The notes: generated by a model not told the origin, from the sequence alone. A stretch of DNA of 64,000 nucleotides from JAJVID01 sp963743425 (GCA_963743425.1 CAVUPU010000006.1:1-64000); one strand, 5' to 3'; counted from the first letter of the stretch, positions 40,721-50,940 are shown. Numbers and translations: made by a program.

Positions 40721-40820
40721 TAGAGCGGTTTGCAATTGCGTGTACCGACAAACCACGCGATTGGCCTGTGATCGTGGGACACAGGCTGTGTCCCACACAC
40801 GCAATTGCAAACCGCGATAA
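40721..40820. repeat. MITE-like element, family B copy 2
   Basis: Arms TAGAGCGGTTTGCAATTGCG (40721-) and CACGCAATTGCAAACCGCGA (-40817), nearly exact. The interior holds a hairpin GTGGGACACAGGCTGTGTCC CAC (40774-40796). It lies immediately before the YdbS start. Confidence 0.85.
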
Positions 40821-40842
40821 GTTTCGCGGCAAAGCATACCAT

Positions 40843-40974
40843 TTAAAGCCAGCCCGTCATAAACAAAGCCACGGCGTTCAATTTGCCGGTGATGACGACA
40901 TTGGGAAAGGCGCCCAGGCGCGCGAAAACATCATTATGGATGATTTTCAGAGACGTCGTGGAAGTGTCAATCTT
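40843..40974 (-). pseudogene. C-terminal fragment resembling D-lactate/2-hydroxyacid dehydrogenase
   Basis: One minus-strand frame overlapping the end of the kinase gene reads KIIHNDVFARLGAFPNVVIT then GKLNAVALFMTGWL and a stop. It resembles the D-D-V-x-A-R-L-x-x-F-P-N-V-x-x-T-G-H stretch of LdhA-type dehydrogenases, but the catalytic-region His is lost and only about 40 residues remain. The identification is tentative. Confidence 0.35.
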
Positions 40975-42352
40975 TCCGCTTGCGCTCCCAGGCGCGCCTG
41001 GTCGTCATGCTGGCGATGACGACCGCCAGTTCGGCCGGCTCGACCGGCTTGGCGACGTGCATGTGAAAACCCGCATGGAGCGCGCGCAATCGGTCTTCGC
41101 TCCGCCCGTGGGCCGTCAGCGCGATGGCCGGAATCTGATCAGCCACGCCCTGCGCGGCCTCCAGGGCGCGCACTTTCTTGAGCACAGTGTAGCCGTCCTC
41201 GTCCGGCATGGCGATGTCCAGAATCAGAGCGTCAGGTCGCTTGCCGTCAGGCGGGTTGGAGAGAAACGCCAACGCCTCCACTCCCGACGACACGGCTGTC
41301 ACCTGCGCTCCATACTCGCTGAGCGCCTGAAACAGCAACTCGCGGGCGTCTTCCTGATCATCCACCACAAAGACCAGGGGCAGGAACTCCGGCTCGATGC
41401 CCCTGCCGGTATCGCTGACAGTGATGCGGACGTTATCGTCGGCGTCTTCCATCCGCAACTCGACACGCCCGCCTTCGGGCGTGAACTTGACCGCGTTCGT
41501 GAGCAGGTTCCAAACGACCTGCTGCAATCGCGTCGAGTCGCCGAGCGCTTGTTCCGGCTGGCGGCCGAAATCGGCGACGAGCGTGACGCCCTTCGCCTCG
41601 GCCGCCGCGCGCACTGTGTCGAGCGCGGCTTCGAGCACTAGCGCGCCGGTCAAGTATTGTTTCGCGGCTATGCCGCCTGATGTGCGATAGGTCTCCTGAC
41701 CTATCGGGAAGAGCGGTTTCTATTTCTCCCGGGCTATGCCCGCCATGTTGGGGGCATAGCCCAGGAAGAAAAGAGCCTGATTAGGCGGAAGGGCCTAGCC
41801 ACTTCCGCACATCAGGCGGCGCAGCCGCAATACTTGACCGGCGCTCAGCGCAAGATCAACCGGCCCCGGCTCGATCCGCAGCTTGCCCGTGATGATCCGA
41901 GCAGAATCGAGCAGGTCTTCGATGATTTGAAGCTGCGCCTTCGCGCTGCGCTCGACGATGGCAGTGACGTTGTTGATGGCGTCTCTGTCAATGGGGCCGG
42001 AGCGCAGCATCCGCGTGTAGCCGAGGATGGCGTTCAAAGGCGAGCGCAGTTCGTGCGAGACCATCGCCAGAAACTCGTCCTTCGAGCGGTTGGCGGCTTC
42101 GGCCGCCGCGCGCGCGACTTGCTCCCGCGCCAATTGCTCGCGCTCCGCTTCAGCCTGCTTGCGCTCGGTGATGTCGTTAAAGAGAATCGCAACTTTTCTT
42201 TCCGCCGGTTCGCCGACGCGCCAGGCATACACATCATAAAAGCGATGAAGCTGTTCGGCGGGTTTTTCAAAGCGCATTGGCTCGCCCGTCAAGGCTATAC
42301 GGCCGTATATCTCGAACCAGTGTTCTTCGTGCAGCGGGGTGATTTCACGCAT
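40967..42352 (-). pseudogene. Hybrid PAS-histidine kinase-response regulator, broken by a repeat and a deletion
   Basis: The 5' part has a PAS-like domain (HEEHWFEIYGRIALTGEPMR) and a HisKA box with the phospho-His in AMVSHELRSPLNAILGYTRM. Translation then enters a 207-bp structured repeat (41641-41847) with several stops. The frame resumes in phase as LVLEAALDTVRAAAEAKGV, the HATPase N box (VVWNLLTNAVKF) and DTGRGIEPEFLP. The G2 box and the rest of the ATPase are missing, and the sequence jumps to a receiver domain (VFVVDDQEDARELL, phospho-Asp in LILDIAMPDEDG). The N-terminus is also short for the family. Two independent lesions make this a true pseudogene. Its signal is unknown. Confidence 0.85.
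41641..41847 (-). repeat. Structured ~207-bp repeat inserted in the kinase gene, family A copy 2
   Basis: On the minus strand AGCGCCGGTCAAGTATTGCGGC opens the element and GCGAAACAATACTTGACCGGCGC closes it. Internal hairpins match copy 1 at 8752 (CGGAAGTGGCTAGGCCC TTCCG; GGGCTATGCCC...GGGCATAGCCC; GATAGGTCAGGAGACCTATC). Joining the flanks restores the kinase reading VDLAL-VLEAALDTV. Possible short target duplication around GCGCT/GCTA is not certain. Confidence 0.85.
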
Positions 42353-42444
42353 CCGGCGGCCGGCTATGTGATTATCGTAGCGGAGAGCGGCCTCCTCACG
42401 CTTGAGCTATGCCGGGCGCGGAAGCCGGATTGCCTGATCCTCTT

Positions 42445-43320
42445 CTATTCATTTCCGTACCTGATCTCCATCCTGCGAATGCGCACGCTGGCCAGGATCA
42501 ACACGACCGCGGTGAAGATGATCATGCTCGGAACTGAAATCCACGCCGGCGTCGGATCAACCAGCGTCGCCAGCGGCCCTTGGCTGACCGGGATCGGCGA
42601 GAGCGAATGGAGGTAATGAATGATGCTGATCTTTTTCAGCAGTGGCGGCAGCAGGAAGTTGACCCACTCCCAACCGTAGGCCAGCAGCGCCGGGATGATC
42701 GGGTTGCGGAAGAAAAGCCCGATCACCATAAACACCGCGCCGTATCCGACGCACGCCAGGATCGTGATGCCGATGTAGGCCAGGCACTGTTTCAACCCCG
42801 GCCCGTCGAACAGATAGTCCACGTTCGCCGGGTAGCCGCGCGCGTAGTAGAGGAAGAACAACGACCCGACCGTCGTCATCGTGAAGAGAACGGTCGAAGC
42901 GACCAGCCCCGAAATATATTTCCCGGTCACCAGGACTTCGCGCCGCAGCGCGCAGAGGAAGTAATAATGCAGGCTCTTGTCCACCACCTCGCCGCGAAAC
43001 AGGTTCATGAAAATCCACGCGCATCCGAAGTAGACGATCGTTTGCAGGATCAGGCTTCTGTATATGACCACCGCGAAGACCTCTTGCGCGCTCGTCCAGT
43101 TCCTGCGGATGTCGGCGCTGCCCTGGGCGTCAACGAACGTCAACAGAAACGTCAGGAACACCGGGACCGCAGCGAGCATGTAGATCAATATTGCGCGCCT
43201 CCCCCAGAAATTCTTTTTCACTTCGATTCGCAGAATCGCGCGAATCTGCCGCATCCACAAAGACCAGTCGTGACCTGTCGCCGCCGGCTTGGCCGCTTGA
43301 ACTTCAACCGCTGCGCTCAT
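42445..43320 (-). CDS. ABC-2 type exporter permease
   Basis: ATG 43320 (MSAAVEVQAAKP) is chosen because GGAGG lies seven bases upstream; the ATG two codons earlier would be too close. A 291-residue protein with six predicted TM segments (ILIYMLAAVPVFLTFLLTFV, SLILQTIVYFGCAWIFMNLF, ISGLVASTVLFTMTTVGSLF, CLAYIGITILACVGYGAVFM, and a last one at SVPSMIIFTAVVLILASVRI). It follows the ATPase gene at 43367 with a 46-bp gap holding a GTAGTCCCGCC hairpin. It should form the membrane half of a transporter with that ATPase. The substrate is not readable from sequence. Confidence 0.85.
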   Translation of the reverse strand: MSAAVEVQAAKPAATGHDWSLWMRQIRAILRIEVKKNFWGRRAILIYMLAAVPVFLTFLLTFVDAQGSADIRRNWTSAQEVFAVVIYRSLILQTIVYFGCAWIFMNLFRGEVVDKSLHYYFLCALRREVLVTGKYISGLVASTVLFTMTTVGSLFFLYYARGYPANVDYLFDGPGLKQCLAYIGITILACVGYGAVFMVIGLFFRNPIIPALLAYGWEWVNFLLPPLLKKISIIHYLHSLSPIPVSQGPLATLVDPTPAWISVPSMIIFTAVVLILASVRIRRMEIRYGNE

Positions 43321-43340
43321 CTTCATTCCTCCGAAAATAA

Positions 43341-43366
43341 ATTTGTAGTCCCGCCTAAAGGCGGGA

Positions 43367-43375
<9 letters not shown>
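43341..43375. repeat. GTAGTCCCGCC hairpin (family F copy 2)
   Basis: TTGTAGTCCCGCC directly joined to its complement GGCGGGACTACGAA, between the ATPase stop and the permease ribosome-binding site. Its position inside an operon suggests a role or tolerance as a transcript hairpin. It contributes the last codons of the ATPase gene. Confidence 0.8.
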
Positions 43376-44328
<953 letters not shown>

Positions 44329-44329
<1 letters not shown>

Positions 44330-45201
44330 CAAGACACCACCTCGTAAGCGCGCACCCTGCGCGAGAGCACCAACAGGCAGATAGCGGCGTAAGCGGCGAA
44401 TACGAACCACGATTCGCCCGCAGATAGCAACGAATCCATCCAATCGAGCCGGAACAGGTCTCTGGACAGACCGTTGAAGGCCATCGCCAGGTTGAGCATA
44501 TGTCCTTTGTTCGTATCGAACATCCCCTGGATCGCGAACCCTATCGGCGTGGGGATGATGAAGATGGCGAACAACGCCGCGCTCGCCGCCGTCCGCCACT
44601 TGATCCAGGCCGAAAACGCCGTCGCCAGCAGCGAGAGGATCACCAGCCACGAAAAACTGAGCGTGAGGATCGCGTTCGCAATCCACCAGTTTTCGACCAT
44701 CCAACCGCCGCCCGCCAGGTAAGATTGAAACAGAAACAACAGCAGCCCCGGAACCCACGTGATCATCGAGAGCAGGATCAGCAACACCGACATCTTGCCG
44801 ATGATGTATTCGAAGCGCGTAAACGGACGGGATAGATAGAGCGGCAGAGCGTTGTTGGCCATATCGCGCGAGATCAGCACCGGGCCGATAACCACCGTGA
44901 AAATAAACGCGAGCGTCGTCTGAATGTTGATGAAGAAGAAAAAGAACCCGCCGCCGATCGGTAACGCTTCGACGACATCAGAGACGTCAATGGCGAAAAT
45001 CTTCAGCGCGGCGGTATTGTGGCGCAGATAGATGAGGATCGTGTAGATCAGCGGACAGACGTAACACAAGACGAAGAGCGCGGTGAAGAGCTTGTATTTG
45101 AAAAGGTCCTGATAGGCGTAGCGCGGCAAGACCAGGAACCGCGACCACCCCGGAGTCAATCTGCCTTTGTAAGGTTTGTAAGTGTGCTCGTAAACAGCCA
45201 T
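44329..45201 (-). CDS. ABC-2 type exporter permease
   Basis: A 290-residue integral membrane protein starting MAVYEHTYKPYKGRLTPGWS, an N-terminus typical of ABC-2 permeases encoded beside MacB-unrelated ATPases. Six TM segments are seen (LFTALFVLCYVCPLIYTIL, TTLAFIFTVVIGPVLI, VLLILLSMITWVPGLLLFLF, ILTLSFSWLVILSLLATAFS, SAALFAIFIIPTPIGFAI, WFVFAAYAAICLLVLS). The conserved RDMANNALPLYLSRPF stretch marks the region between TM2 and TM3. The start is fixed by GGAGCAATCA upstream. A family F palindrome (45213-45278) separates it from the S9 peptidase gene upstream. Confidence 0.87.
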
Positions 45202-45212
45202 TGATTGCTCCT

Positions 45213-45278
45213 GTTCAGTACCGCCTTCAGGCGGAAGGCCTCGTCAAGCCCTTCCGCCTGAAGGCGGTACTACGAACG
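45213..45278. repeat. GTACCGCCTTCAGGCGG palindrome (family F copy 3)
   Basis: CAGTACCGCCTTCAGGCGGAAG faces CTTCCGCCTGAAGGCGGTACTACG. It fills the gap between the peptidase stop and the permease start. Confidence 0.85.
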
Positions 45279-45279
45279 T

Positions 45280-47992
45280 TTACTGCGCCAATTCAGAGGT
45301 CAAGGTTGCGCCGTTCATTTGCGGAAGAACGGCGACGATCTTCACGACCTTGCGGCTCTCTTTAGCGACCCATACGGTGGTCTTGCCAGGCTCGCCTTCG
45401 GCGGAAGTGATTTCCAGCTTGAACGCCTCGAAGCTCCCCGCGGGTACCGAGACCTTCTCCGCGCCGACGACTTTCACCTGTTTCAAAGCGACCTTCAGTT
45501 TTTGCAGGTCGAAGTTGCGGAACGTGGCGGTGTAACCTTCAGCCAGTGGCAGCGAGGCGAGCGAGTTATACGCCCCGGCGCCGTCGGCGAAGAGCGCGCC
45601 GCCGGTCTCGACCGCGATAGGTTTCGCCTGGCCGCCGGTGTCCATCGAGCCGCTGGCCTTGTTGTTCTTGAATTCGACGTCAATCGTCACAGGCCCCTGT
45701 TTGACGCTGCGTTTGGTCAAAGTGAGCGAGCCTTTTTCAACCCATGTCGTATCGATGCCGTCGCCCATCGCCGTCTTCGCGGAGTCGATCACCTGCCACG
45801 CGCCACCCTCTTCTTTGATCTCGGTCGTAACGTTGAAAGAGATTGACTGCCCCGCAACCTCGATCTTGCCCTGGTAGCTCAGTTTGCCTGGGCGCAGATC
45901 GCTCGCGGGCTTCGGCGAGCCGACTGACGCGGCTTCGATGCGCTTCGGCTTTTCGACCGTCTTGACGTCAACCGTGATCTCTTTCAAACGCGAGGCGACC
46001 TCCGCGGTTGCGCCTACCTGATGGCCCCCGCCCAGATGTTTCGCCAGAAACTTTTCGGCCGCGGCGATCATCGCCATATTGTTCACGGGCCGGGCAAAGC
46101 CGTGGCCTTCATCCGGCGCGACGATGTATTCGACCGGGAAGTTGCGTTCACGCAGCGCAACCACGATCTGATCCGACTCGGCCTTCTTGACGCGCGGATC
46201 GTTCGCGCCCTGAATCACAAACAACGGCGTTTTGATCTTGTCCGCTGAGTTGAGCGGCGATTGGCGATCCAATCGCGCCTTGCCTTCGGGCGTCGCGGGG
46301 TCGCCCATTCGTTCGGTGAACAGTTTGCGGTAGGCTTCCCAGTAGGGCGGAATTGATTCGAGCAATGTGATCAGGTTCGATGGGCCGACGATCGAAACCG
46401 CCGCGGCGTAAACGTCAGGCGTGAACGCCACGCCGGCCAGTGTCGCATAGCCGCCATACGATCCGCCCATAATCCCGACTGCGTTTCGGATCGGCGACGC
46501 CTTGCGCAACCAGGTGTTTGACGCCCCAGGTGATGTCGTCCTGCATCTTGTCGCCCCACTGGTTGTTGCTCGCGTCGAGGAATTTCTTGCCGTAGCCGGT
46601 CGAGCCTCTGAAATTCGGTTGCAGCACGACGTAACCCCGGTTGGCGAGGAACTGCGCGAACGTATTGTAGCCCCACGAATCGCGATACCACGGGCCGCCG
46701 TGTGGGAACACGATCAAAGGCAGGTTCTTCGCTTCTACTCCTTTCGGCAGAGTTAGATAGGCGGGGATTTCGAGACCGTCGGAAGATTTGTAACGGATCG
46801 GCCTCATCTCGGCCAGATGGTCGCGCGGAAGCTTCTCCCAGATGCGGTATTGCAGCGTCAGCTTCTTCGTCTTGCGGTCGAAGAGATAGGTCTCGCCGGG
46901 TTCGACGTCGCTGTTGGCGCTGATCAGCCAGAGCGTCTCATCTCTGGTCGAAGAGCCGAAGTTGACGTCTTTATTCGGCAGACGCTTTTTCAGCAACCCG
47001 TAATCGGACTCGAAGGATTTGTCGCGCCAGTAAACCCGCGCGCGTTCGTCCTCGTAGGTCGTTGCGATCAGCTCGTCGGTCACCTTGGAAAAGATCGGGG
47101 AGCCGAAATCGACGCGATTCATCGGGTCGGATTCGACCAGCTCCTCTTTGCCGGTTTCAGGATCGAACAGGACGAGGCGCAGCAGATCGCTCTCCTTGCC
47201 TTTGTTCGTGATCATATAGACGCGCTTGCCGTCTTTGTGAAACTGCGCCGGGCCGCAGCTCTCGAAGACATTGCACGAATAGACTTTCTTGAAACTGTCG
47301 CCGTCAACCCGCAGCGCTTCGGTGTCGCCGTTGTCCGCCGAGCGAATGGCCAGTCGCAGTTGGTCCTTCAGATCGAAGACCCAACTGACGAGCCTCTCGG
47401 TGTTCTTGCGGATCAGTGTGCGCTCGCCCGTGGAGATTTTGACCTTGTAGAGATCGTGCCAGGCCTGATCGCGGTCGTTGATCCCGACATACATCAAATC
47501 AGGATCGCTCTTGGGCACGGCGTAAATTTGGGCCGTCACCTTTTTCAGATCGGTCAGATTGCGCGCTTTCGGCGCCTCTTCGCCCGCTGGCGGCGCCTCG
47601 GCGGGATTGACGGCATAAACGTTGTAATCCTCGTCGCCGGCTTTGTCCTGAACGAACAAAATGTATTTGCCGTCGCGGCTCCAGAAAAATGCGGGGATCG
47701 GGCGCCTGGTGTCGCTGGTGACCAGTCTGGCCGCGCTAAAAGGCTCTTCAACGCGTTTGACCCAGATATTGCGCGTGTCTTTGTACGGTTTGAGGAACGC
47801 GATGAATTTGCCGTCAGGCGAAATCTGCGCTCCGGCAATTTCGGGATCCCCGAAAAAAAGCTCGCGGTCGAGCAGCGGCGGCTGGCCTGTTGATTTATTC
47901 GCAGCCTGCTGCGCCACCGCCGTAATGGTCAGCGCCACGGCTGCAATCAGGATCGAACAGACCGCGCGCCAGAATCGAAGTTGTAATCTCAT
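45280..47992 (-). CDS. S9-family (prolyl oligopeptidase/dipeptidyl aminopeptidase-like) peptidase with C-terminal beta domain (+1 frameshift)
   Basis: A signal peptide (about 10-30) precedes a beta-propeller (FFWSRDGKYILFVQDKAGDE) and an alpha/beta-hydrolase domain. The frame breaks near 46490; dropping the A after AAACGC restores GVADPKRVGIMGGSYGGYAT, the nucleophile elbow. The Asp (GANDPRVKKAESDQ) and His (PDEGHGFARP) follow. After about residue 670 an extra ~230-residue beta-rich domain is present (KLSYQGKIEVAGQSISFN ... TTVWVAKESRKVVKIVAVLP), like the DUF3108-type lipid- or substrate-sensing folds; this fusion is uncommon. It lies between two ABC exporter ATPase genes. Confidence 0.85.
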
Positions 47993-48008
47993 AGTATCTC
48001 CCGAGGAA

Positions 48009-48093
48009 AATCAACCACGAAGCACACGAAGAGCGCGAAGAAAGATATAGAAAATAACCTTCGTGCTCTTCGTTTCTTCGTGGTCGATTTTCA
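48009..48093. repeat. CCACGAAG palindrome (family E copy 3)
   Basis: AATCAACCACGAAGCACACG facing CTTCGTTTCTTCGTGGTCGATT, between the ABC ATPase gene and the S9 peptidase gene, both minus strand. Its minus-strand transcript would be a long stem immediately after the ATPase stop. Confidence 0.85.
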
Positions 48094-48999
48094 CTACTGT
48101 TCCATAGCCTTTAAAAAGATGTCTTCAAGTGAATCGCGTTTGTAATTCAACCGTCGAATCTGCACATTGCGCTCGGCGGCCAGTTTGTAGATGTCGCGGA
48201 CTTCCAGCCCGTCGCTCATCACCAGCTTGATGCGCTGCTCGCCGGTCATCGCGTATTCGCAGCCGATGGCCGCGGCGAATTCGGGCGTCGCGCCGCGCGT
48301 CTCCATCTCGACGAAGCGGCGGTTGGCCCGGCGCTCTTCTTCCAGATCGCAGATGGCGGCGATGTGGCCGTCTTTCATGATCAACACTTCGTCGCAGCAC
48401 TCTTCGACGTCGCGCAGAAGGTGCGATGAGAAGACTATGCTGGCGCTGCCCGAATCGCGGACCTCGCGGATCAGTTCGAGCATGCGTTTGCGCGCCGGCG
48501 GGTCCAGCCCATTCGTCGGCTCGTCCAGGAAGATCAGTTTCGGGCCGTGGACGATGGCCTGCGCGAGCTTCGCCAATTGTTTCATGCCCAGCGAATATGT
48601 GCCCAGTTTGCGGTAACGCGCTTCGCCCAGGCCGACGTAAAACAACGCTTCGTGCGCGCGTTCGAGCGCGGCTTCGGAAGGCAGCCCCGACAACTCACCC
48701 ATCAACCGCACGAAATGGACGCAGGTCTGATTGGCAATGAACGAGTCGCGTTCGGGCATGTAGCCGATGTACGTTCGAATGTCTTTGATCTCGGTTCTGA
48801 TGTCACGCCCGAAGATTCGCGCCGTGCCCGAAGCCGGCTTGTGAAATCCGAGCAGCGTATGAATCAGCGTCGTCTTGCCGGCGCCGTTCGGGCCGAGCAA
48901 TCCGATGCAGCGGCCTCGCAGCGCGCCTTTGATGTCGTGCAGGATGCGCCGCTTGCCGAATTCGATTCGCAGTTGGTCAAGTTCAATGATTGGGTTCAT
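48094..48999 (-). CDS. ABC transporter ATP-binding protein
   Basis: ATG 48999 (MNPIIELDQLRIEFGKRRIL) is preferred over an upstream in-frame ATG because the homology starts there. A 301-residue ATPase: Walker A LLGPNGAGKTTLIHTLLGF, signature GTYSLGMKQLAKLAQAIVHG, Walker B LIFLDEPTNGLDPPARK, switch His VFSSHLLRDVEEC. It is probably the first gene of the exporter group that continues with 45201-42445 after the peptidase. Two ATPases and two permeases would allow two heterodimeric exporters or one four-subunit set. A family B element (49008-49145) lies directly upstream in place of the promoter. Confidence 0.9.
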   Translation of the reverse strand: MNPIIELDQLRIEFGKRRILHDIKGALRGRCIGLLGPNGAGKTTLIHTLLGFHKPASGTARIFGRDIRTEIKDIRTYIGYMPERDSFIANQTCVHFVRLMGELSGLPSEAALERAHEALFYVGLGEARYRKLGTYSLGMKQLAKLAQAIVHGPKLIFLDEPTNGLDPPARKRMLELIREVRDSGSASIVFSSHLLRDVEECCDEVLIMKDGHIAAICDLEEERRANRRFVEMETRGATPEFAAAIGCEYAMTGEQRIKLVMSDGLEVRDIYKLAAERNVQIRRLNYKRDSLEDIFLKAMEQ

Positions 49000-49007
49000 C
49001 GTTCTCA

Positions 49008-49145
49008 CTAGATCGGTTTTCAAATGTGTGTGCGGATCAGTACCGCGAGCGGTAGCGAGCGTGCTTCACGTTGGGTCACGCTCGCTACCGCTCGCGGTAC
49101 TGATCCAGCGCGCCTTCCTGTATATGCAATCGCAAACTGATTAGG
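49008..49145. repeat. MITE-like element, family B copy 3
   Basis: Outer arms CTAGATCGGTTTTCAAATGTG and GCAATCGCAAACTGATTAG. The interior 49034-49106 is a strong hairpin GGATCAGTACCGCGAGCGGT... facing ...ACCGCTCGCGGTACTGATCC, the same sequence found as two separated halves at 5295-5314 and 6597-6616. It abuts the stop codon of the 42-residue gene upstream. Confidence 0.85.
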
Positions 49146-49269
49146 CCATTGTGAAATCGGCCTCGCTTTTCCGCTGCGCCGCGGCCGGGCTTGAAACGAT
49201 GAGACACAGCGCAATCGCCGCCAGCGAGCAGACGCCCGCCGCCATCAGCGCGGCGCCTAATGATTTCAT
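49141..49269 (-). CDS. Small exported protein, 42 residues, probably 3'-truncated
   Basis: ATG 49269 has GGAGG five bases upstream and starts nine bases after the adhesin-like lipoprotein gene. The product is MKSLGAALMAAGVCSLAAIA, then LCLIVSSPAAAQRKSEADFT and MA: a signal peptide with a clear cleavage site after AAA, and only ten mature residues. The stop codon TAA (49141-49143) is the first base group of the MITE-like element, so the original gene was probably longer and was cut by it. Strong ribosome-binding site and coupling argue that it is a real gene start. Confidence 0.5.
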   Translation of the reverse strand: MKSLGAALMAAGVCSLAAIALCLIVSSPAAAQRKSEADFTMA

Positions 49270-49277
49270 ATGACCTC

Positions 49278-50252
49278 CTATTTTGGCTCGACCTTCGCAG
49301 TCGCGTTCGGCTTCTCCGCTTTCATCAGAAAGACGTTTCCGTTGACGCCTCTGATCCCGATGTGCGGGCCGCCCGTCCCGATGCGGGCGCTGTAACGGCC
49401 GTGGCGTCTTTCGTCTTTGTTCTCCTGGAGGCCCGGCAGATCGGATTCGACTCTGCCGTTGTGTCCGCGCGCTTCGACGTCTGCGTTGACTTCGCCGACG
49501 AAGCGCAGAGTAGTGTTGCCGTTGACGCCGTTCAGGTCAATCCCGCTGCCTGGCGAAAGCCTGGCGATGGTCGCGTCGATCCTGCCGTTGACGCCTCGGA
49601 ATGTCGCGCCTCCGGTCGCCTGCGCGATGTTGATCTTGCCATTGAGGCCCCGAACATCCACGCCGCCTTCGATTTCGCCGACGGCTACGTCGCCGTTGAC
49701 GCCGTTGGTTATGAAGGCGATTTTGCGCGGCAACTTCAGCATTACGCGCTGGCGGCCATCGGGGATCGAGCCGAACGCAGAGAAGAAGCTGCGCCGGTCA
49801 TCCTCGACGCGGATGCGAAGCTCGGTCGGATCGTGTTCGATCTTGATCTTGCGGAATTGCAGGTCTTCGGTCTTCTTGGCCGAGCGGATGATCAAGACCT
49901 CTGCGTGGTCTGTCTCGGTGGTCTCGACGTCAACTCGCCCGTTGATGCCGGAGACGATGACATCGGCGTTGGGATTGAGCGTATAACTCCGGCGAATCTC
50001 TTCGCGCTCGGCGAAATCGGCGCCCTCGCCGCCTTTGTCAACTATCGAATTCGTCTCGGCCTTGTTCGAATCGGCGCTTGCTGTTGCGCCCTCCGCTTTG
50101 GCGCCGGCCTTGGCCTCCGGCTTAAAGTCGCTGGGCGCGACGTTCGCGGATCGCGTATCCACGTTCGCCTGCGCCTGATCACTCCCCTGGCTACATCCGC
50201 TGACGCTCAATGTGAAGATTGCAATTAGTGTCATGATTGATTTCAGCCTCAT
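49278..50252 (-). CDS. Lipoprotein with DUF4097-type beta-helix repeats
   Basis: ATG 50252 is chosen over 50258 for its spacing from GGAGG. The lipobox LSVSGC puts the lipid anchor at about residue 20. A linker rich in A, E and K follows. From about residue 95 the protein is made of repeated short beta-strands with the motif VNG or GxNGRI/V (IVSGINGRVDVETTE, ITNGVNGDVAVGEIEGGVDV, RGLNGKINIAQATGG, FRGVNGRIDATIARL, RGVNGNVFLM), the DUF4097/adhesin-like right-handed helix. The family is often surface-associated; its job is unknown. The 42-residue gene follows after eight bases, so the two form an operon. Confidence 0.8.
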   Translation of the reverse strand: MRLKSIMTLIAIFTLSVSGCSQGSDQAQANVDTRSANVAPSDFKPEAKAGAKAEGATASADSNKAETNSIVDKGGEGADFAEREEIRRSYTLNPNADVIVSGINGRVDVETTETDHAEVLIIRSAKKTEDLQFRKIKIEHDPTELRIRVEDDRRSFFSAFGSIPDGRQRVMLKLPRKIAFITNGVNGDVAVGEIEGGVDVRGLNGKINIAQATGGATFRGVNGRIDATIARLSPGSGIDLNGVNGNTTLRFVGEVNADVEARGHNGRVESDLPGLQENKDERRHGRYSARIGTGGPHIGIRGVNGNVFLMKAEKPNATAKVEPK

Positions 50253-50397
50253 TTTCATCGCCTCCTGACGCGGTTGCTTTTTGTCGAATTGTACGTGAAG
50301 CGAAAACAGTTACGCCAACCGATTGAATGAAGTTCCAACCGATTGGCGATTTTGTTAACAGAACGTAGCCGCTTGCCGCTCATCCTTACTCCGAGGT

Positions 50398-50940
50398 TCA
50401 ACGCCGCTTCGTGGCCTGAGCCTGAATCAAAATTTTGAGCGCGCGCCCGATCAGCCCGCGCGCGTATTTGACCCCGAAATCGAACCGGTCGATCTCGGTC
50501 ACCGCCGCGAAATAGAGGATCTCGTCGCCCTGCGGCGAGCGGCTGCGGTCGGTTATCGTCACGTCCAGGGCGACCTCGCGGCTCTGGCCCTTGATCGTCA
50601 GCGTTCCATTGACGCGCAGCATGTCTCTGTCTTTGCCGCGACCGACGCTCGCGCTCTGAAAATTAATCTCCGGGCATTCGGCGGCGTCGAGAAAGTCCTT
50701 CGAGCGCAGATGCTCGTCGCGCATTTTGCCGCCGGTCGAGACGCTCGCGGCCTTGATCGCCACTTCGACCGACGAGCGGTGGATGTCATTTTCGTCGAGA
50801 GTTATCTTCCCGCCGAAATCAGTGAAACAACCTTTGACCGTGAGGAACAGCATCTTGACGCTGAACTCGACGGTCGCGTACTGGGGGTCAATCATCCAAA
50901 CAGTTGTGGCGCTGTCCGCGCCGATTGTCTCTGGCTTCAT
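50398..50940 (-). CDS. YceI-family lipid-binding-type protein (no signal peptide)
   Basis: A 180-residue protein with the YceI lipocalin-like pattern: VWMIDPQYATVEFSVKMLFL, then FTDFGGKITLDEND, MRDEHLRSKDFLDAAECPEI and GTLTIKGQSREVALDV. YceI proteins bind polyisoprenoids and often act in the periplasm, but this one lacks a signal peptide, so it is probably cytoplasmic. The GGAGAC before ATG 50940 is a plausible ribosome-binding site. The gap 50259-50397 towards the next gene shows no gene. Upstream 50941-51218 also has no gene. Confidence 0.87.
   Translation of the reverse strand: MKPETIGADSATTVWMIDPQYATVEFSVKMLFLTVKGCFTDFGGKITLDENDIHRSSVEVAIKAASVSTGGKMRDEHLRSKDFLDAAECPEINFQSASVGRGKDRDMLRVNGTLTIKGQSREVALDVTITDRSRSPQGDEILYFAAVTEIDRFDFGVKYARGLIGRALKILIQAQATKRR

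Noticed and set aside
49260..50228. 322-codon + strand frame opposite the DUF4097-type lipoprotein
   Set aside because: It is the antisense of a repeat-rich gene with a lipobox and ribosome-binding site, and has no domain of its own.
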